Counted from the stretch's first letter, positions 25,717 through 35,107 are shown. The stretch: DNA of 64,000 nucleotides from Streptomyces sp. TP-A0356 (GCF_001417775.1 NZ_BBZJ01000042.1:1-64000), one strand, 5' to 3'. Notes: generated by a model from the sequence alone, not told the origin. Numbers and translations: made by a program.

Positions 25717-26616
25717 ATGGACAACTGCGACAGTCATCAGGCCGTGCAATCGCCGCGATTACGGCCCGGGGATCGGGTGCGGATCGTCTCTCCAGCCAGT
25801 CCACCCAGCCGCGAGGGAGTCGCCCGTGGCGTCGAGCTACTGACGTCATGGGGGCTTCGGGTCGAGTTGGGCGAGCACGTCTTCGACCAATGGGGGTATA
25901 TGGCCGGCCGAGATGAGGATCGCGTCTTCGACCTGAACTCCGCGTTCGCTGACCCGGGAGTCCGCGCGGTGATTGCCACCCGGGGCGGCAAAGGCGCCTA
26001 CCGCATCGTCGACGACCTGGACATCGACGCCCTGCGGCGCGACCCAAAACCCTTGGTCGGCTTCAGCGACATCACCCACCTCCACCTTGCCCTGTGGACC
26101 GGGCCGGCGTCAGCCGAAGCCCTTCGCCGCGCGCTGATGACCACCGACCCTGTCATCCTCCACCGGGACACCAGCCAAGCCACCGCGGCGGTCACCGTCG
26201 AGGGCACCGCGACCGGTGTCTTGGTCGGCGGCAACCTTGACGCGATCCGCACCGAGGCCGGAGCCGGTCTGCCGAGCCTTAAGGGGGCGATCCTCTTTCT
26301 CGAGCACCAGAGAGGCACAGGGCTGGGAGAGGTCGACCGCGCGCTGACCCAGCTGACCCGTACTGGGGCCCTGGAGGGACTGCGCGGTGTCGCACTTGGC
26401 CAATTCCTCGGCTTCGACCAGGATGCCGATGATTCAACCCTGGGGGGATGGGGCATCGCCGACGTACTGCGCGACCGGCTGACACGCCTGGGTGTTCCTG
26501 TTCTCGGCGGACTCCCTGCCGGACACGGCCTGCATCCTCCGACCATCCCGCTTGGCACTCAGGCCACGATTGACACCGTCGAGGGAACCTTGACGGTTCA
26601 GCCAGCCGTCGCCTGA
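25717..26616 (+). CDS. S66-family LD-carboxypeptidase / MccF-like peptidase
   Basis: Encodes 299 residues, the usual length. The N-terminal RPGDRVRIVSPASPP opens the family fold. The nucleophile is Ser117 in VGFSDIT, with Glu196 (LFLEHQ) and His270 (GLPAGHG) completing the Ser-Glu-His triad of LD-carboxypeptidases and microcin C-resistance peptidase MccF. No signal peptide, so cytoplasmic. It could recycle murein tetrapeptides or cleave a peptide-type antibiotic; context does not decide. A GGAAG site lies 8 nt before the ATG. Confidence 0.8.
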   Translation: MDNCDSHQAVQSPRLRPGDRVRIVSPASPPSREGVARGVELLTSWGLRVELGEHVFDQWGYMAGRDEDRVFDLNSAFADPGVRAVIATRGGKGAYRIVDDLDIDALRRDPKPLVGFSDITHLHLALWTGPASAEALRRALMTTDPVILHRDTSQATAAVTVEGTATGVLVGGNLDAIRTEAGAGLPSLKGAILFLEHQRGTGLGEVDRALTQLTRTGALEGLRGVALGQFLGFDQDADDSTLGGWGIADVLRDRLTRLGVPVLGGLPAGHGLHPPTIPLGTQATIDTVEGTLTVQPAVA

Positions 26617-26680
26617 CCGTCGACCGCCTTACCCAGCGTGGAAGGCCCACGCGGCGGTGATTGATCGGCCAGTCATTCAC

Positions 26681-26824
26681 CTACGGCATGCCCTCCTGGG
26701 CGGTCCGGTGTGTCAGATCGTCCGTGGCGGTCTTGTCCTGCCAGGCGAGCGGCCTGAACTGGGGGGAACGTCGTTGGAACTGTGCGCGGCCAGCTTTCCA
26801 GTGTTCGTAGGCGTCTGTGCTCAT
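26681..26824 (-). CDS. Small hypothetical protein (47 residues)
   Basis: A short frame with a normal-looking composition (MSTDAYEHWKAGRAQFQRRS) and GGAG about 12 nt upstream. No family is recognised. It lies between the convergent peptidase gene and the toxin gene. Confidence 0.4.
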   Translation of the reverse strand: MSTDAYEHWKAGRAQFQRRSPQFRPLAWQDKTATDDLTHRTAQEGMP

Positions 26825-26939
26825 CGACTGCAATTCTCCAACTCCGCGCGGGCGTCGCCCGCACCCGATCACGTGCGGGCTCTTCGGCCATGTCACCGCC
26901 GTGGTCCGGTCACCGCGAATGACCGTCTGGCCGGTCAGA

Positions 26940-27311
26940 TCAGGGTTTCCAGGTGCGCAGGAAGGAGGCGATCCGGGCAGCGGTGCAGCGTGGGTTGTTC
27001 AGCTCGTGGGCGAGTGCGGTGAGCTGTTCGCGGGTGGGGTTGACGGGGATATTGCTGGCCTCGAGGTACATGACGGCGACGGCGCAGGCGACGGTGAGGT
27101 TGGAGCGTTCCAGCCAGCGGCAGCGGCCCAGGTTGTGCACCAGGGCGGCGGCACGCGCGTAGGGTCCGTCGTAGACGGGGTGGTCGAGGAGTTCACCGCG
27201 GTGTCGGGCGACAGCAGCGACCGGCACGCCGTAGTCATCCACGCCCGGGTCGCGTTGACCGGCCCGCTCTGCGACTTCAAGGATCCAGGATTCGTCGACG
27301 TGCAGGATCAC
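26940..27311 (-). CDS. Fic/Doc-type toxin, degenerate active-site motif
   Basis: Encodes 123 residues from a GTG overlapping the antitoxin stop (GTGA). The helical fold and order (GVDDYGVPVAAVARHRGEL, then the central ALVHNLGRCRWLERSN and VACAVAVMYL) match the Doc-like 'fic toxin' family paired with small antitoxins. The core has His59 but the canonical HPFxxGNKR loop is replaced by HNLGRCRWLERSN, so nucleotidyl transfer or phosphorylation activity cannot be assumed. Length equals Doc. Confidence 0.6.
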   Translation of the reverse strand: MILHVDESWILEVAERAGQRDPGVDDYGVPVAAVARHRGELLDHPVYDGPYARAAALVHNLGRCRWLERSNLTVACAVAVMYLEASNIPVNPTREQLTALAHELNNPRCTAARIASFLRTWKP

Positions 27312-27565
27312 GCGGCGGCGCCGGGCTGCGGCTGGGCGTATGGGGCGTCGAGCTGCTGCTCCAAGTTGTCGAGGAAGGCGCCGTGCTCCTCGATGAGGCG
27401 CTGCGCGGCGGCCATGCCGGCGGCGCGGGCACCGGTGGTGTCCTCGATGATGAGGCGCTCGACGTACCGGTTGAAGTCCAGGCCGCGGGCAGCGGCGGCG
27501 CCCTTTCCTGCGGCCAGCACGTCGGGCTCCAGCCGGACCTGTGTCTGCTTCTTCTCGGTGGCCAT
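27308..27565 (-). CDS. Antitoxin of Fic/Doc-type pair
   Basis: Encodes 85 residues from the ATG at 27565. The N-terminus TQVRLEPDVLAAGKGAAAARGLDFNRYVERLI is a ribbon-helix-helix-like DNA-binding segment. The acidic C-terminal helix (QRLIEEHGAFLDNLEQQL) is suited to wrap the toxin. It precedes and overlaps the toxin gene by 4 bp. It probably autoregulates through the 11-bp repeats just upstream. Confidence 0.65.
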   Translation of the reverse strand: MATEKKQTQVRLEPDVLAAGKGAAAARGLDFNRYVERLIIEDTTGARAAGMAAAQRLIEEHGAFLDNLEQQLDAPYAQPQPGAAA

Positions 27566-27572
27566 ACACGCA

Positions 27573-27594
27573 TGGTAGCAGGGTGGTAGCAGGA
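27573..27594 (-). promoter_or_regulatory. Tandem 11-bp repeats upstream of antitoxin
   Basis: On the plus strand TGGTAGCAGGG is followed directly by TGGTAGCAGGA. The one-turn period, 8 bp upstream of the antitoxin start, is typical of ribbon-helix-helix binding sites. Confidence 0.55.
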
Positions 27595-27723
27595 AGGGTG
27601 TGGGACCGCCAAAGCACGGCCGAGCGGGTACTGAGCTGCAGATTCGGGTGGCACAGGGGTGTGGTTCCCTCCGGGCCACCTGACCTCTGCTCCCGGTCTG
27701 CGGCCGGTGAACCGTGGCGGCCT

Positions 27724-28323
27724 TCAGCAGCGCAGGCCGACGATGCCCCAGCCGCGGCGCTCTGCTTCTGTGACCACCTCTCCCCAGTCGGTGAGGAAGT
27801 CGGCAAACGATTCGAACGTCTTGATCCATCCGCTGGGCTCCGCAGCGTGCTGTGTGAACGGTTCACGCAGCACCTCCAGCTGCGGTGCTGCCTGCCGCCA
27901 CCATCCGGCGATCACCGGCACGTGATCGGGCGGACACCACAGCAGCAGTTCCGCGTCCCAGGTGTACGGCAGCTCCGGGAGCCCCGAACCGACCCCGGTG
28001 GTGTCCTCCAGACGGCCCCAGAACAGTGCGTCGTTGAACCGGTCCAGTACGTCGCGCACCGTGGGCTCGACGAAGTCGCGCATGTGGTCCCAGCGGTGAC
28101 CGGCCCAAAAGTGCGGCTTGTAGGAGCCGTGCGCGTTCCGCAGGGCATACCTGCCGTACCAGTCCTCACCCGGCTGCGTGGGCCACGACCAACCGTGCTC
28201 GAAGAGGTCGTCGCTATACACCTCTCCGAACGCGGCATCGACCAGCAGCTCTTCCTGATAGCCGGGCCCCGCCGACTCCACCCGCGGCCAGTCCACGATC
28301 AGCACCTCTATCCCCACACCCAT
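27724..28323 (-). CDS. Hypothetical cytosolic protein
   Basis: Encodes 199 residues from the ATG at 28323. Rich in Trp, Asp and Glu (GHRWDHMRDFVEPTVRDVLD, YTWDAELLLWCPPDH), with no signal peptide or membrane segment. The composition resembles DUF1877/immunity-type proteins, but I do not recognise a specific family. No operon partner is obvious. Confidence 0.55.
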   Translation of the reverse strand: MGVGIEVLIVDWPRVESAGPGYQEELLVDAAFGEVYSDDLFEHGWSWPTQPGEDWYGRYALRNAHGSYKPHFWAGHRWDHMRDFVEPTVRDVLDRFNDALFWGRLEDTTGVGSGLPELPYTWDAELLLWCPPDHVPVIAGWWRQAAPQLEVLREPFTQHAAEPSGWIKTFESFADFLTDWGEVVTEAERRGWGIVGLRC

Positions 28324-28861
28324 CACACCAGCGTATGACGGGGAAACAGGATTGATCACCGCAGCGTTGACGGACCAGGCTTTCGACTCCGCCACGCCGT
28401 GGAGGGCAAGATCACCGTCATCTTGCCCGCCGTCGACTGCCCGCTGCACCCGAACGAAGCGCACATACGAGAGACCGGCCGCTCTCGGGTAATCGGCTCT
28501 ACGGCCAGGCGAGCTTGCCGTCTCGGACGACCAAACGCTCGAATCGGTCCGACTCTGAGCTGTCCCGAGTTTCGTAGGGTCCGGTGATCTCGTTTCAGGC
28601 GGACTGCGGGGTGGCTTCCTAGTGTCGCCACCAGTCGCGTTCGTACTCGGCGGGGGGTACGTAGTCGAGGGCGGAGTGGAGCCGTTCCTCGTTGTACCAG
28701 GTGACCCACTGGAAGATCGCCCGTTCGACCTGGTCGAAACCGGTCCAGGGGCCTTGCATCTCGATGGCCATCGCGTTGTCATACGAGTCCGCGACCGAGC
28801 CGACGGACGCGGCGGCCCCGATTTCGGCGAGCCGGCCGGTGTAGCGAATCGACACGTATAG

Positions 28862-30357
28862 GGCGAGTTCAACCGGTCGTTGCAACACCGGGCTGCAGTA
28901 GTGAGCGTAGCTGCTCCTCGAAGACCTCGGCCGGGGTCTTCCAGCCGAGGATCTTGCGGGGTCGGTTATTGATCGCCAGGGCGACGGCTTCGAGGTCCTC
29001 GGCGGACCACCGGGACAGGTCGGTGCCCTTCGGGAAGTACTGCCGCAGCAGCCCGTTCGTGTTCTCGTTCGTGGGTCGCTGCCAGGGCGAGTGCGGATCG
29101 GCGAAGAACACCTTCGTCCCGGTCTCGAGCGCGAACTGGGCATGCCCGGAGAGTTCCTTCCCGCGGTCCCAGGTCAGTGTCTTGCGGAGCTGCTCGGGGA
29201 GCTTCGTCATCGACACAGCGAGGGCAATGTTCATCGTGACGGCGCCGTAACCGCCCAACGCCGGGCCGTTCTTCACGGGCGGCACCTCGCCCCAGCCCTC
29301 CATCCTCGGCAGATGCACCAGGAGGGTGGATCGGCTGCTACGCTCGACGAGCGTGCCGATCGCGGACCGGCCCGTCCCGATGATCAGATCGCCTTCCCAA
29401 TGCCCCGGGACCGCGCGGTCTGCGGCCTCTGCAGGACGTTCACTGAGGACGACATCCGCGGTGACATGCCCTTGCGGCTTGTTCCGTGACCTTGACCGGG
29501 GCTCTCGAAGCGCCCGCCCGGTGCGCAGGCAGGCGACCAGCTCACGCTTGAGCGCACCACGGCCCTCGATGAACAGCGACTGGTAGATCGCCTCGTGGCT
29601 GATGCGCATGGACTCATCCTCGGGGAAGTCGGCCTTCAACCGGTGCGAGATCTGTTCCGGGCTCCATGCTGTCGCCCACCGCCTGTCTTGCCGGTGCGGC
29701 TTGTTCAGCCCTTTCCACGGAGGCGTCTGCGGTCCTGCGGCGACGGTCCCGTCAGGCCGGTGAACGTTCCCCGACAACCTCTCCTGAACGTACTCACGCA
29801 ACCGGTCGTTGCCCAGGAGCTTCGCGCTCTTCGGGCGTTTGGCCGCCTGCTGAGCCTTCCACTGGGCGACCGTCGCGCGGTACTCCTGCTTGCCGCTGCG
29901 CGTGGCGGCGTTGCGGCGCAGTTCTCGAGAGATTGTCCCGGGGTCACGCCCCAGGGCGCGGGCGATCTCGCGCACACCCTTGCTCATCGCTCTGAGGATC
30001 GCGATCTCCTCGCGTTCCTCGAACGTGAGGTACCGGCCCGAGGGCTCGGCCAACGAGATCGGAGGCATGCCGCCAGCGTGACGAAACCACCTCGCACCCA
30101 CCGGCCACGACACGCCGACCGCCAGCGACGCCTCGGCCGTCGTGACGCCCGTGGCGATCAGTCGCCAGAACTGGCGCTGCACGACCCGAGACGGATCAGG
30201 CCGCCCCGGCGAGCGCATCGCCGGCCGCAACGCACGGTCAGCGCGCCACTGCCGACGCCGCCCCTCCGGAACATCGCTGGTCTTCAAACTCCAGTCCGCC
30301 GTGGCCACGTCGCACACCTCCGAGATCAGGGTGTTGCGACGACCAGTTGAATCCACC
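28862..30357 (-). mobile_element. Complete IS30-family element
   Basis: 1496 bp with about 28-bp terminal inverted repeats (28862 inward: GGCGAGTTCAACCGGTCGT; other end: GGTGGATTCAACTGGTCGT), both continuing to GCAACACC. A 3-bp direct duplication TAG flanks it (28859-28861 and 30358-30360), as expected for IS30. It lies inside IS3 orfB. Confidence 0.85.
28869..30356 (-). CDS. IS30-family transposase
   Basis: Frame of 495 residues; the true start may be a later GTG, because the first codons lie in the terminal repeat. An N-terminal HTH (YLTFEEREEIAILRAMSKGVR and IARALGRDPGTISRELRRN) precedes the DDE core: Asp in GHWEGDLIIG, Asp in LTWDRGKELSGHAQF and Glu in PTNENTNGLLRQYFPKGTD. No frameshift is visible, so it is probably functional. 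Confidence 0.85.
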   Translation of the reverse strand: MDSTGRRNTLISEVCDVATADWSLKTSDVPEGRRRQWRADRALRPAMRSPGRPDPSRVVQRQFWRLIATGVTTAEASLAVGVSWPVGARWFRHAGGMPPISLAEPSGRYLTFEEREEIAILRAMSKGVREIARALGRDPGTISRELRRNAATRSGKQEYRATVAQWKAQQAAKRPKSAKLLGNDRLREYVQERLSGNVHRPDGTVAAGPQTPPWKGLNKPHRQDRRWATAWSPEQISHRLKADFPEDESMRISHEAIYQSLFIEGRGALKRELVACLRTGRALREPRSRSRNKPQGHVTADVVLSERPAEAADRAVPGHWEGDLIIGTGRSAIGTLVERSSRSTLLVHLPRMEGWGEVPPVKNGPALGGYGAVTMNIALAVSMTKLPEQLRKTLTWDRGKELSGHAQFALETGTKVFFADPHSPWQRPTNENTNGLLRQYFPKGTDLSRWSAEDLEAVALAINNRPRKILGWKTPAEVFEEQLRSLLQPGVATTG

Positions 30358-30938
30358 TAGCGACCCCCTGTCGCTGTGATGGACCAGCCCGGAGTCCTTC
30401 TTGATCCGCCGCCTCCACAGCGCCATCTCCAGCGCATCCAGCGGGAGTTCGGTGCGCATGTGGTTGGCGACCTGCCAGCCGACGATCATCCGGGAGAACA
30501 CGTCCAGGACGAACGCCACATACACCCAGCCCGTCCAAGTGCGGACATACGTCATGTCCGCCACCCACAGCTGATCCGGCCTGGATGCGGTGAAGTCGCG
30601 GACCAGGTCCGGCGGCCGGGGCGCCGATGGCTCAGGCACGGTGGTCGGCCGCCGCTGACCGCGGATGACGCCCTCCAGGCCCAGCTCTTCCATCAGCCGC
30701 TCGACGGTGCAGCGGGCCACCTGCACACCCTTGCGCTTGAGGGCGCGGGTGATCCGGCGGACGCCGTAGGTGCCGCCGGACTCGGCATGGACCTGTTCGA
30801 TCAGCGGCATGAGCTGCTCGTCACGCAGCCGGCGGGCCGACTTCGGCCGCTTCTTGCGCGCGTAGGACGCCGACTCGGACAGCCCCAGCACCCGGCAGGC
30901 GAACCCGACCCCGAGGCCCTTGTCCCTGAGGTGCTCGA

Positions 30939-31253
30939 TCACCTGGTCGGCCTCGTCCGGGGACGGTCGAGTTCCGCCGCAAAATACGCGCTCGCGGCCT
31001 TCAGAGTCTCTCGTTCGCCCGCCTCAACTCCGCGTTCTCCCGGCGAAGTTGCCTCAGTTCTTCCTGCTCGGCGGTGGTCAGCCGGTCGTCGCGTTCGCCG
31101 GTGTCCGCCTCGGCTTGGCGGACCCAGCCGCGCAGGGCCTCCTTGTGGATGCCCAGGTCCTTCGCGACATGCGCGATCGGACGTGCCGGTGGTGCGGACC
31201 TCGCGGACGGCCCGCTCGCGGAGCTCGTCCGGGTACTTACGTGGTGCTGGCAC
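30939..31253 (-). pseudogene. IS3 orfA with compensating frameshifts
   Basis: Starts normally (PAPRKYPDELRERAVREVRTTG), then the family sequence continues in another frame (IAHVAKDLGIHKEALRGWVR, LTTAEQEELRQLRRENAEL) and returns to the first frame at ETLKAASAYFAAELD. Two small indels therefore scramble the middle, including the leucine-zipper region. Not functional. Confidence 0.65.
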
Positions 31254-31463
31254 TGCTCGTGGTTCTCCTTCGGGCCAGGATCATAAGCCTGGCTTCAGGT
31301 ACTCCACCAAACCGGGGTCAGCTCAGTTCCTGAGGCCGACATGACAGGACGTCGGCTATGACTGGTCGGCGAACGGCTAGCTGGGCTGGCATGACACAGG
31401 GAACGAATGATCGGTTCCCGGCACGCCACGTCGAGGGTGCGGGAACCGATCACTGTGTGGGCG

Positions 31464-32045
31464 TTACGCCGCGGTGATGCAGGTCTTGAGACCGTAAACC
31501 GGCCCCCAGTCACCGCTTGCGGTGTGGTAGAAGGCGTTGGGGGTCGTGTAGATCACCGTTCCGCCGGACCCGTACATGTACACGCGTCGGTGCTGCGTCT
31601 GGTTGTTGCCCCAGGAACCGCCGCTGAGCAGGTACGAGCTGGTGTTGTAGTAGCCGCAGTAGTAGAAGTCATACTCGTCGCCGGTGTACGCGGATCCCGT
31701 GTACCCGCAGAAGTTCCCATACGGGCAGGAATCCGAGGCTGCTGGCGCGTAGGTGGTACGCAGGTCCCTGGCGTACCTCTCGCCGGGGACGGCCACGGTG
31801 GCCTTTCCTCCGCGGAAGGCAACGGTGTTCGGGCCAATCTGTCGACCATGTGTCCTTGCGACCACTTCATCGACTCTTTGCTGGAGGATCCTCGTCTGCT
31901 TGGCGGTCAGTCCCGCGCGCTGTGCCTGAGCCGCGTAGGAGTTGCCGGCCGTTTCGGCCGAGGCGGCTTGCGTGCTGAAGGCAACGGCCAGGATGGCCAT
32001 CATCGCCATCAGCAGCAGTCTCGGTTTACCAGACATCAGGTTCAC
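31464..32045 (-). CDS. Secreted protein, peptidase-inhibitor (I36)-like
   Basis: Encodes 193 residues from a GTG with AGGAGAGG upstream. The signal peptide covers about residues 1-30 (LLLMAMMAILAVAFSTQAASA). A linker domain leads to a C-terminal SCPYGNFCGYTG... region with paired cysteines and many Tyr and Gly, reminiscent of the peptidase inhibitor I36 (SMI) family of Streptomyces. Probably extracellular; inhibitor activity is inferred from the pattern. Confidence 0.6.
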   Translation of the reverse strand: MNLMSGKPRLLLMAMMAILAVAFSTQAASAETAGNSYAAQAQRAGLTAKQTRILQQRVDEVVARTHGRQIGPNTVAFRGGKATVAVPGERYARDLRTTYAPAASDSCPYGNFCGYTGSAYTGDEYDFYYCGYYNTSSYLLSGGSWGNNQTQHRRVYMYGSGGTVIYTTPNAFYHTASGDWGPVYGLKTCITAA

Positions 32046-32344
32046 AGTTCACCTCTCCTGTTGCGTTTCGAGGGGCAGCTCCGCCCGCCCCCGTGAGGCA
32101 ACGGCCGCTCCGGTCACCAACGCGGTCCGTTCTGCCCGGCACTCCGGCACGCGGCTCCCCCGGCGGCCCAGGCATACGGATGTCCGGTCCGCGCCTTCCG
32201 TGTTCGGACCTCACGGCCGAGACTCGGCATGCCCGCTACAAGTCACATGGTCGAGGACCTGACGGAAGCGCCGCAAAGCATTCGTTCCTGGCCGAACACC
32301 GCAGGTCTGATGCTGTCCGCAAACGGCTACACACGGGGGAACAG

Positions 32345-33349
32345 ATGCTTCGCGTGCACTTCACGCCAGATGACCTCCTCCAGGTCACCTTGGCGCCGGC
32401 TCCGGCACCGCTGATGGAACTGGTCCTCGCCACCGCCATGCTGCAACAGCACGACATCGACCCCGTCTTCCGGCGCTGGCAGCATCGCTCGCTTCGAACC
32501 CTCCCCCGCGCCGCGCGTCCCCTGCTGGACCTCATACCTCCGACCGGGAAGGGCCCACTGTTCCTTGATCCCCTCAGCCGGGGACTGGATGACGGTCTCG
32601 ACCAGGTCCGGGCAAGCCCAGCCGCCTTCGTACAGGCCGACCTGAAGCGCGTGTGCGCTGCCGAACGGATGCCGACTGCGTGGACGATCCGCCTTGCCCA
32701 ACAGGACCGCGATGCCTGGCAGATCCTTCACAACGGGGTACGTGCCGGGCACGACGGCCTCTTGGCGCCCGCCTGGGAGCGGATCACGTCCGGCTTCGAT
32801 ACCGAACGGGCGTGGCGCACCCAGAACCTCGCACGGCACGGGCTCCGTCAGATGCTGGCCGGCCTCACCCACGGAATCCGCTGGTCCGGGACTGTCCTGG
32901 AGATCTGCTCTCCCGAGCATCGCGAGATCCACCTGGCAGGGCGCGGCATCACCGTGCTTCCATCGGCCTGCTGGGCCGGCCGGCCGCTGATCGGTGTCTA
33001 TCCGCACGGTCCCGCGGTGTTGGTCTACCCGGCCGTTACTCCGCTTCCGCTGCTGGAAGAGCCCTCGGCCACCGACCCGGTAGCCGCCCTCCTGGGACGT
33101 ACCCGCGCCGCGATCCTGGCCCTGCTCACCCGGCAGCGCACCACCACCGACGTGGCGCGCGAGCTCGACATCAGCAAGTCCTCAGCCTCCGAGCACACCA
33201 AGGCGCTCCGGCATGCCCGCCTGATCGTCAGCCAACGCGAAGGACAAGCGGTCTGGCACACCTGCACGCCCCTCGGTCTCGAACTCATTGGCAGCACTGG
33301 CCCAATCAGCCCCGGCACACGCAATCCGGTGCCGCCGGCACAAGGTTAG
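32345..33349 (+). CDS. ArsR-type winged-helix transcriptional regulator
   Basis: Encodes 334 residues from an ATG with GGGGAA 4 nt upstream. The first about 240 residues are a helical effector region; the last 80 are an ArsR-like wHTH: RAAILALLTRQRTTTDVARELDISKSSASEHTKALRHARLIVSQREG (about 256-305). This long-N-terminus ArsR architecture is common in Streptomyces. It is transcribed away from the secreted-protein gene; target unknown. Confidence 0.75.
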   Translation: MLRVHFTPDDLLQVTLAPAPAPLMELVLATAMLQQHDIDPVFRRWQHRSLRTLPRAARPLLDLIPPTGKGPLFLDPLSRGLDDGLDQVRASPAAFVQADLKRVCAAERMPTAWTIRLAQQDRDAWQILHNGVRAGHDGLLAPAWERITSGFDTERAWRTQNLARHGLRQMLAGLTHGIRWSGTVLEICSPEHREIHLAGRGITVLPSACWAGRPLIGVYPHGPAVLVYPAVTPLPLLEEPSATDPVAALLGRTRAAILALLTRQRTTTDVARELDISKSSASEHTKALRHARLIVSQREGQAVWHTCTPLGLELIGSTGPISPGTRNPVPPAQG

Positions 33350-33459
33350 GACCCCAGCAGCGGCTTGATCTCTGCGCAGGCCAAAGCATTGTCCGCCGGG
33401 ACGGGTGGCCTTCTCCCAAGGGTTGCGGTGGCTGGTTAAAGGATCACAGACCGACGGCG

Positions 33460-33494
33460 GTGGAGGCCGCACCGTGCGCGGGTGCGGCCTCCAC
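33460..33494. terminator. Strong 14-bp hairpin
   Basis: GTGGAGGCCGCACC and its complement flank a 7-nt loop. It sits 110 bp after the ArsR-type gene and just before the phoU fragment, so it may terminate both. A degraded version occurs in the second copy near 37875. Confidence 0.6.
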
Positions 33495-33588
33495 TCAAGG
33501 GGAGGCCCCCACAGCGTCGCCCTCTTCAACGATCACGCGGCCGGGACGCAAACGGCAGGAATCCCGCACTCACTGCGTCAGGTCAAGG

Positions 33589-33750
33589 TCACGTGGCCAC
33601 AGGCCCGTCGGGGGGCGGCTCATCCGCGTACTCCCCCGTGACCAGGTAGACCACGCGCCGGGCCACGGACACCGCATGGTCGGCGAACCGCTCGTAGTAG
33701 CGGCCGACCAGCGTGACGTCCACGGCTGTCTCCACCCCATGCTGCCACCG
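33589..33750 (-). pseudogene. phoU 3' fragment, copy 1
   Basis: The last about 53 codons of Pho[21 protein letters not shown], then [11 protein letters not shown]. The helical bundle before this is absent. A second, more degraded copy occurs at 37982. Confidence 0.7.
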
Positions 33751-33763
33751 GTCGACGGTCGAC

Positions 33764-33979
33764 TTACTTCTTCAGGTTCTCGCGCGCCTTCTCCGGCCTG
33801 ACGAGCGAGGTCTTCGGGTCGTAGGGCTGCACCCGGATCTTCAGCGCCGACAGTCTCCGCGCGAGATCGTCGGCGACGCTGTGCAGGCCGACCAGGTTCA
33901 CATCCCCTCGCTGGCGGGTCGGGGGCAGTTCGTCGGGGTAGCTGTCGAGCGGTCCCAGCGGTTCGTGCAGGTCGGTCAA
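33764..33979 (-). CDS. Small hypothetical protein
   Basis: Encodes 71 residues from a TTG with GGGAGG 5 nt upstream. It contains [20 protein letters not shown] and a basic C-terminus. No family is recognised. It follows the mobilisation-gene remnant in the same direction, so it may be plasmid-derived. Confidence 0.5.
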   Translation of the reverse strand: MTDLHEPLGPLDSYPDELPPTRQRGDVNLVGLHSVADDLARRLSALKIRVQPYDPKTSLVRPEKARENLKK

Positions 33980-34084
33980 GGGTTCCTCCCGTGCCGGGCG
34001 CTAACCTTCCGATTCTCGATCCGCCCCGAGGCCCAGACAGCGCGAAGGCGCAGATCAGCCACGCGCTGGTCGGTTGCCATCCCC

Positions 34085-35107
34085 TCAGCGGTCGCGGTCC
34101 GCTCCCCTGCCCTGATCCGGCCGGGGCGTGTGGTGCTGCCGCTGGTCGGCGGGATGGGCGGCGTCAACCGGCTGCTGGGGCTGCGGCCGGTCGGCGACGG
34201 CGCGGCGGCGGGCATCGGCCGCCCTGGTGATGGCGGCGAGCCGGTCAAGGTTCTTCGGGGTGCGTATCCACGTCGCCGGGTCGGTCGTGCCGCCCTCCAG
34301 TAGCTCCGGCATCGCCGCCTGCTGGTGGGCTTGGATGGCCGCGGCATGCTGCGCCGGGGTGAGGGTGGCGTCCCGGTCCGGGTGGTCGGACGGCGTGCGG
34401 TGCGGCCGCCGCCTGGTGGTGGTCGTCGGCAAAGAGCTGTGGTCGATGCCGTCGCGGCCGGGGCTCCGTCCCGCGTGGCGGGTGTGATGCGGGCGTCACG
34501 GATCGCGTTCTGCAGGGCGAGGCTGGCGACCCGGGCGTGCTCGTATCTGCTCGACTCCCGGGGCGGTTTGCCGTCGGTGCCGGCGATTCACCACCGGTGG
34601 GGCCAGGCGAAATCGGCGGTGTAGGTGAGCTGGTCGGGCGACGGGGCCCGGCGGCCGGGCTGTGGGACGGTGAGCCGACGGGCGTGGCGGGTCAGGGCAC
34701 GATCGGCGATGTAGTCGTCCAGGCCACGCGTGAACTCACGGCCGCGCAGGGTCTCCAGCAGGTGTCGGGGCTTCGGCCAGGACGTGACGGCGGGCGAAGG
34801 CGCGGCGCACGGTGAAGACGGCCGCGGCGACGTCGACGGCGGCGAGCGCGGTGTCCACCAGCGGGCCCACCCGGGCCCGGATCGCCTTCCCGGCCGCACG
34901 GCAGCGCTCCAGGAGCCCGTCGACCATCCGCTTACCGAAGCGCAGGATCGCGGACGCACGCCACCATGCACGCAGTTACTCCAGCGGGCACGGGGTCTTC
35001 TTCTCCGGGCGGGTGTCCTGCGCCGCCCACCACCCGAGACCGGCGCGGCCGCGCTCGTCTGGCAGCCGCCCATGTTTCTGCGCGTACGTGTAGGTGAGGC
35101 CCTCCAT
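34085..35107 (-). pseudogene. Frameshifted remnant, probably mobilisation/plasmid gene
   Basis: Protein-like stretches occur in several minus-strand frames in a consistent order: MEGLTYTYAQKHGRLPDERG (from 35107), VDGLLERCRAAGKAIRARVG and VDVAAAVFTVRRAFARRHVL, HLLETLRGREFTRGLDDYIA, YTADFAWPHRW then stop, YEHARVASLALQNAIRDARI, and finally HQQAAMPELLEGGTTDPATW and IRTPKNLDRLAAI. Several frameshifts and stops are needed. The pattern recalls relaxase-associated proteins of Streptomyces integrative plasmids, but the family call is tentative. Confidence 0.4.

Larger units (their letters stand above)
28622..30942 (-). pseudogene. IS3 orfB transposase split by IS30 insertion
   Basis: The 5' part (30358-30942) holds the HTH_21 region, DQLWVADMTYVRTWTGWVYV with the first Asp, and LVHHSDRGS with the second. 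The 3' part (28622-28861) continues YVSIRYTGRLAEIGAAASVG, SVADSYDNAMAIEM with the region of the Glu, and WYNEERLHSALDYVPPAEYE. Removing IS30 and one TAG rejoins the frame exactly at Ser-Leu-Tyr-Val. Confidence 0.8.
28556..31325 (-). mobile_element. IS3-family element interrupted by IS30
   Basis: Terminal inverted repeats start TGAGCTG at 28556 and, inverted, end at 31325 (TGAGCTGTCCCGAGTTT and TGAGCTGACCCCGGTTT). Without the inserted IS30 and its duplicated TAG the element is about 1271 bp, normal for IS3. It carries orfA and orfB on the minus strand, both damaged. Confidence 0.75.
33439..33750. repeat. Diverged duplicate segment, copy 1 (hairpin plus phoU 3' fragment)
   Basis: About 310 bp beginning GGATCACAGACCG and including GGCGGTGGAGGCCGC, CCCTCTTCAACGAT and the phoU 3' end. 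It corresponds in order and orientation to 37853-38140. The two copies flank a 4-kb block of secreted-protein genes. Confidence 0.65.

Noticed and set aside
28399-28587. Short plus-strand frame containing a peptide repeated around 28400-28500
   Set aside because: Falls in the spacer just left of the IS3 end, without start-site support; more likely non-coding.
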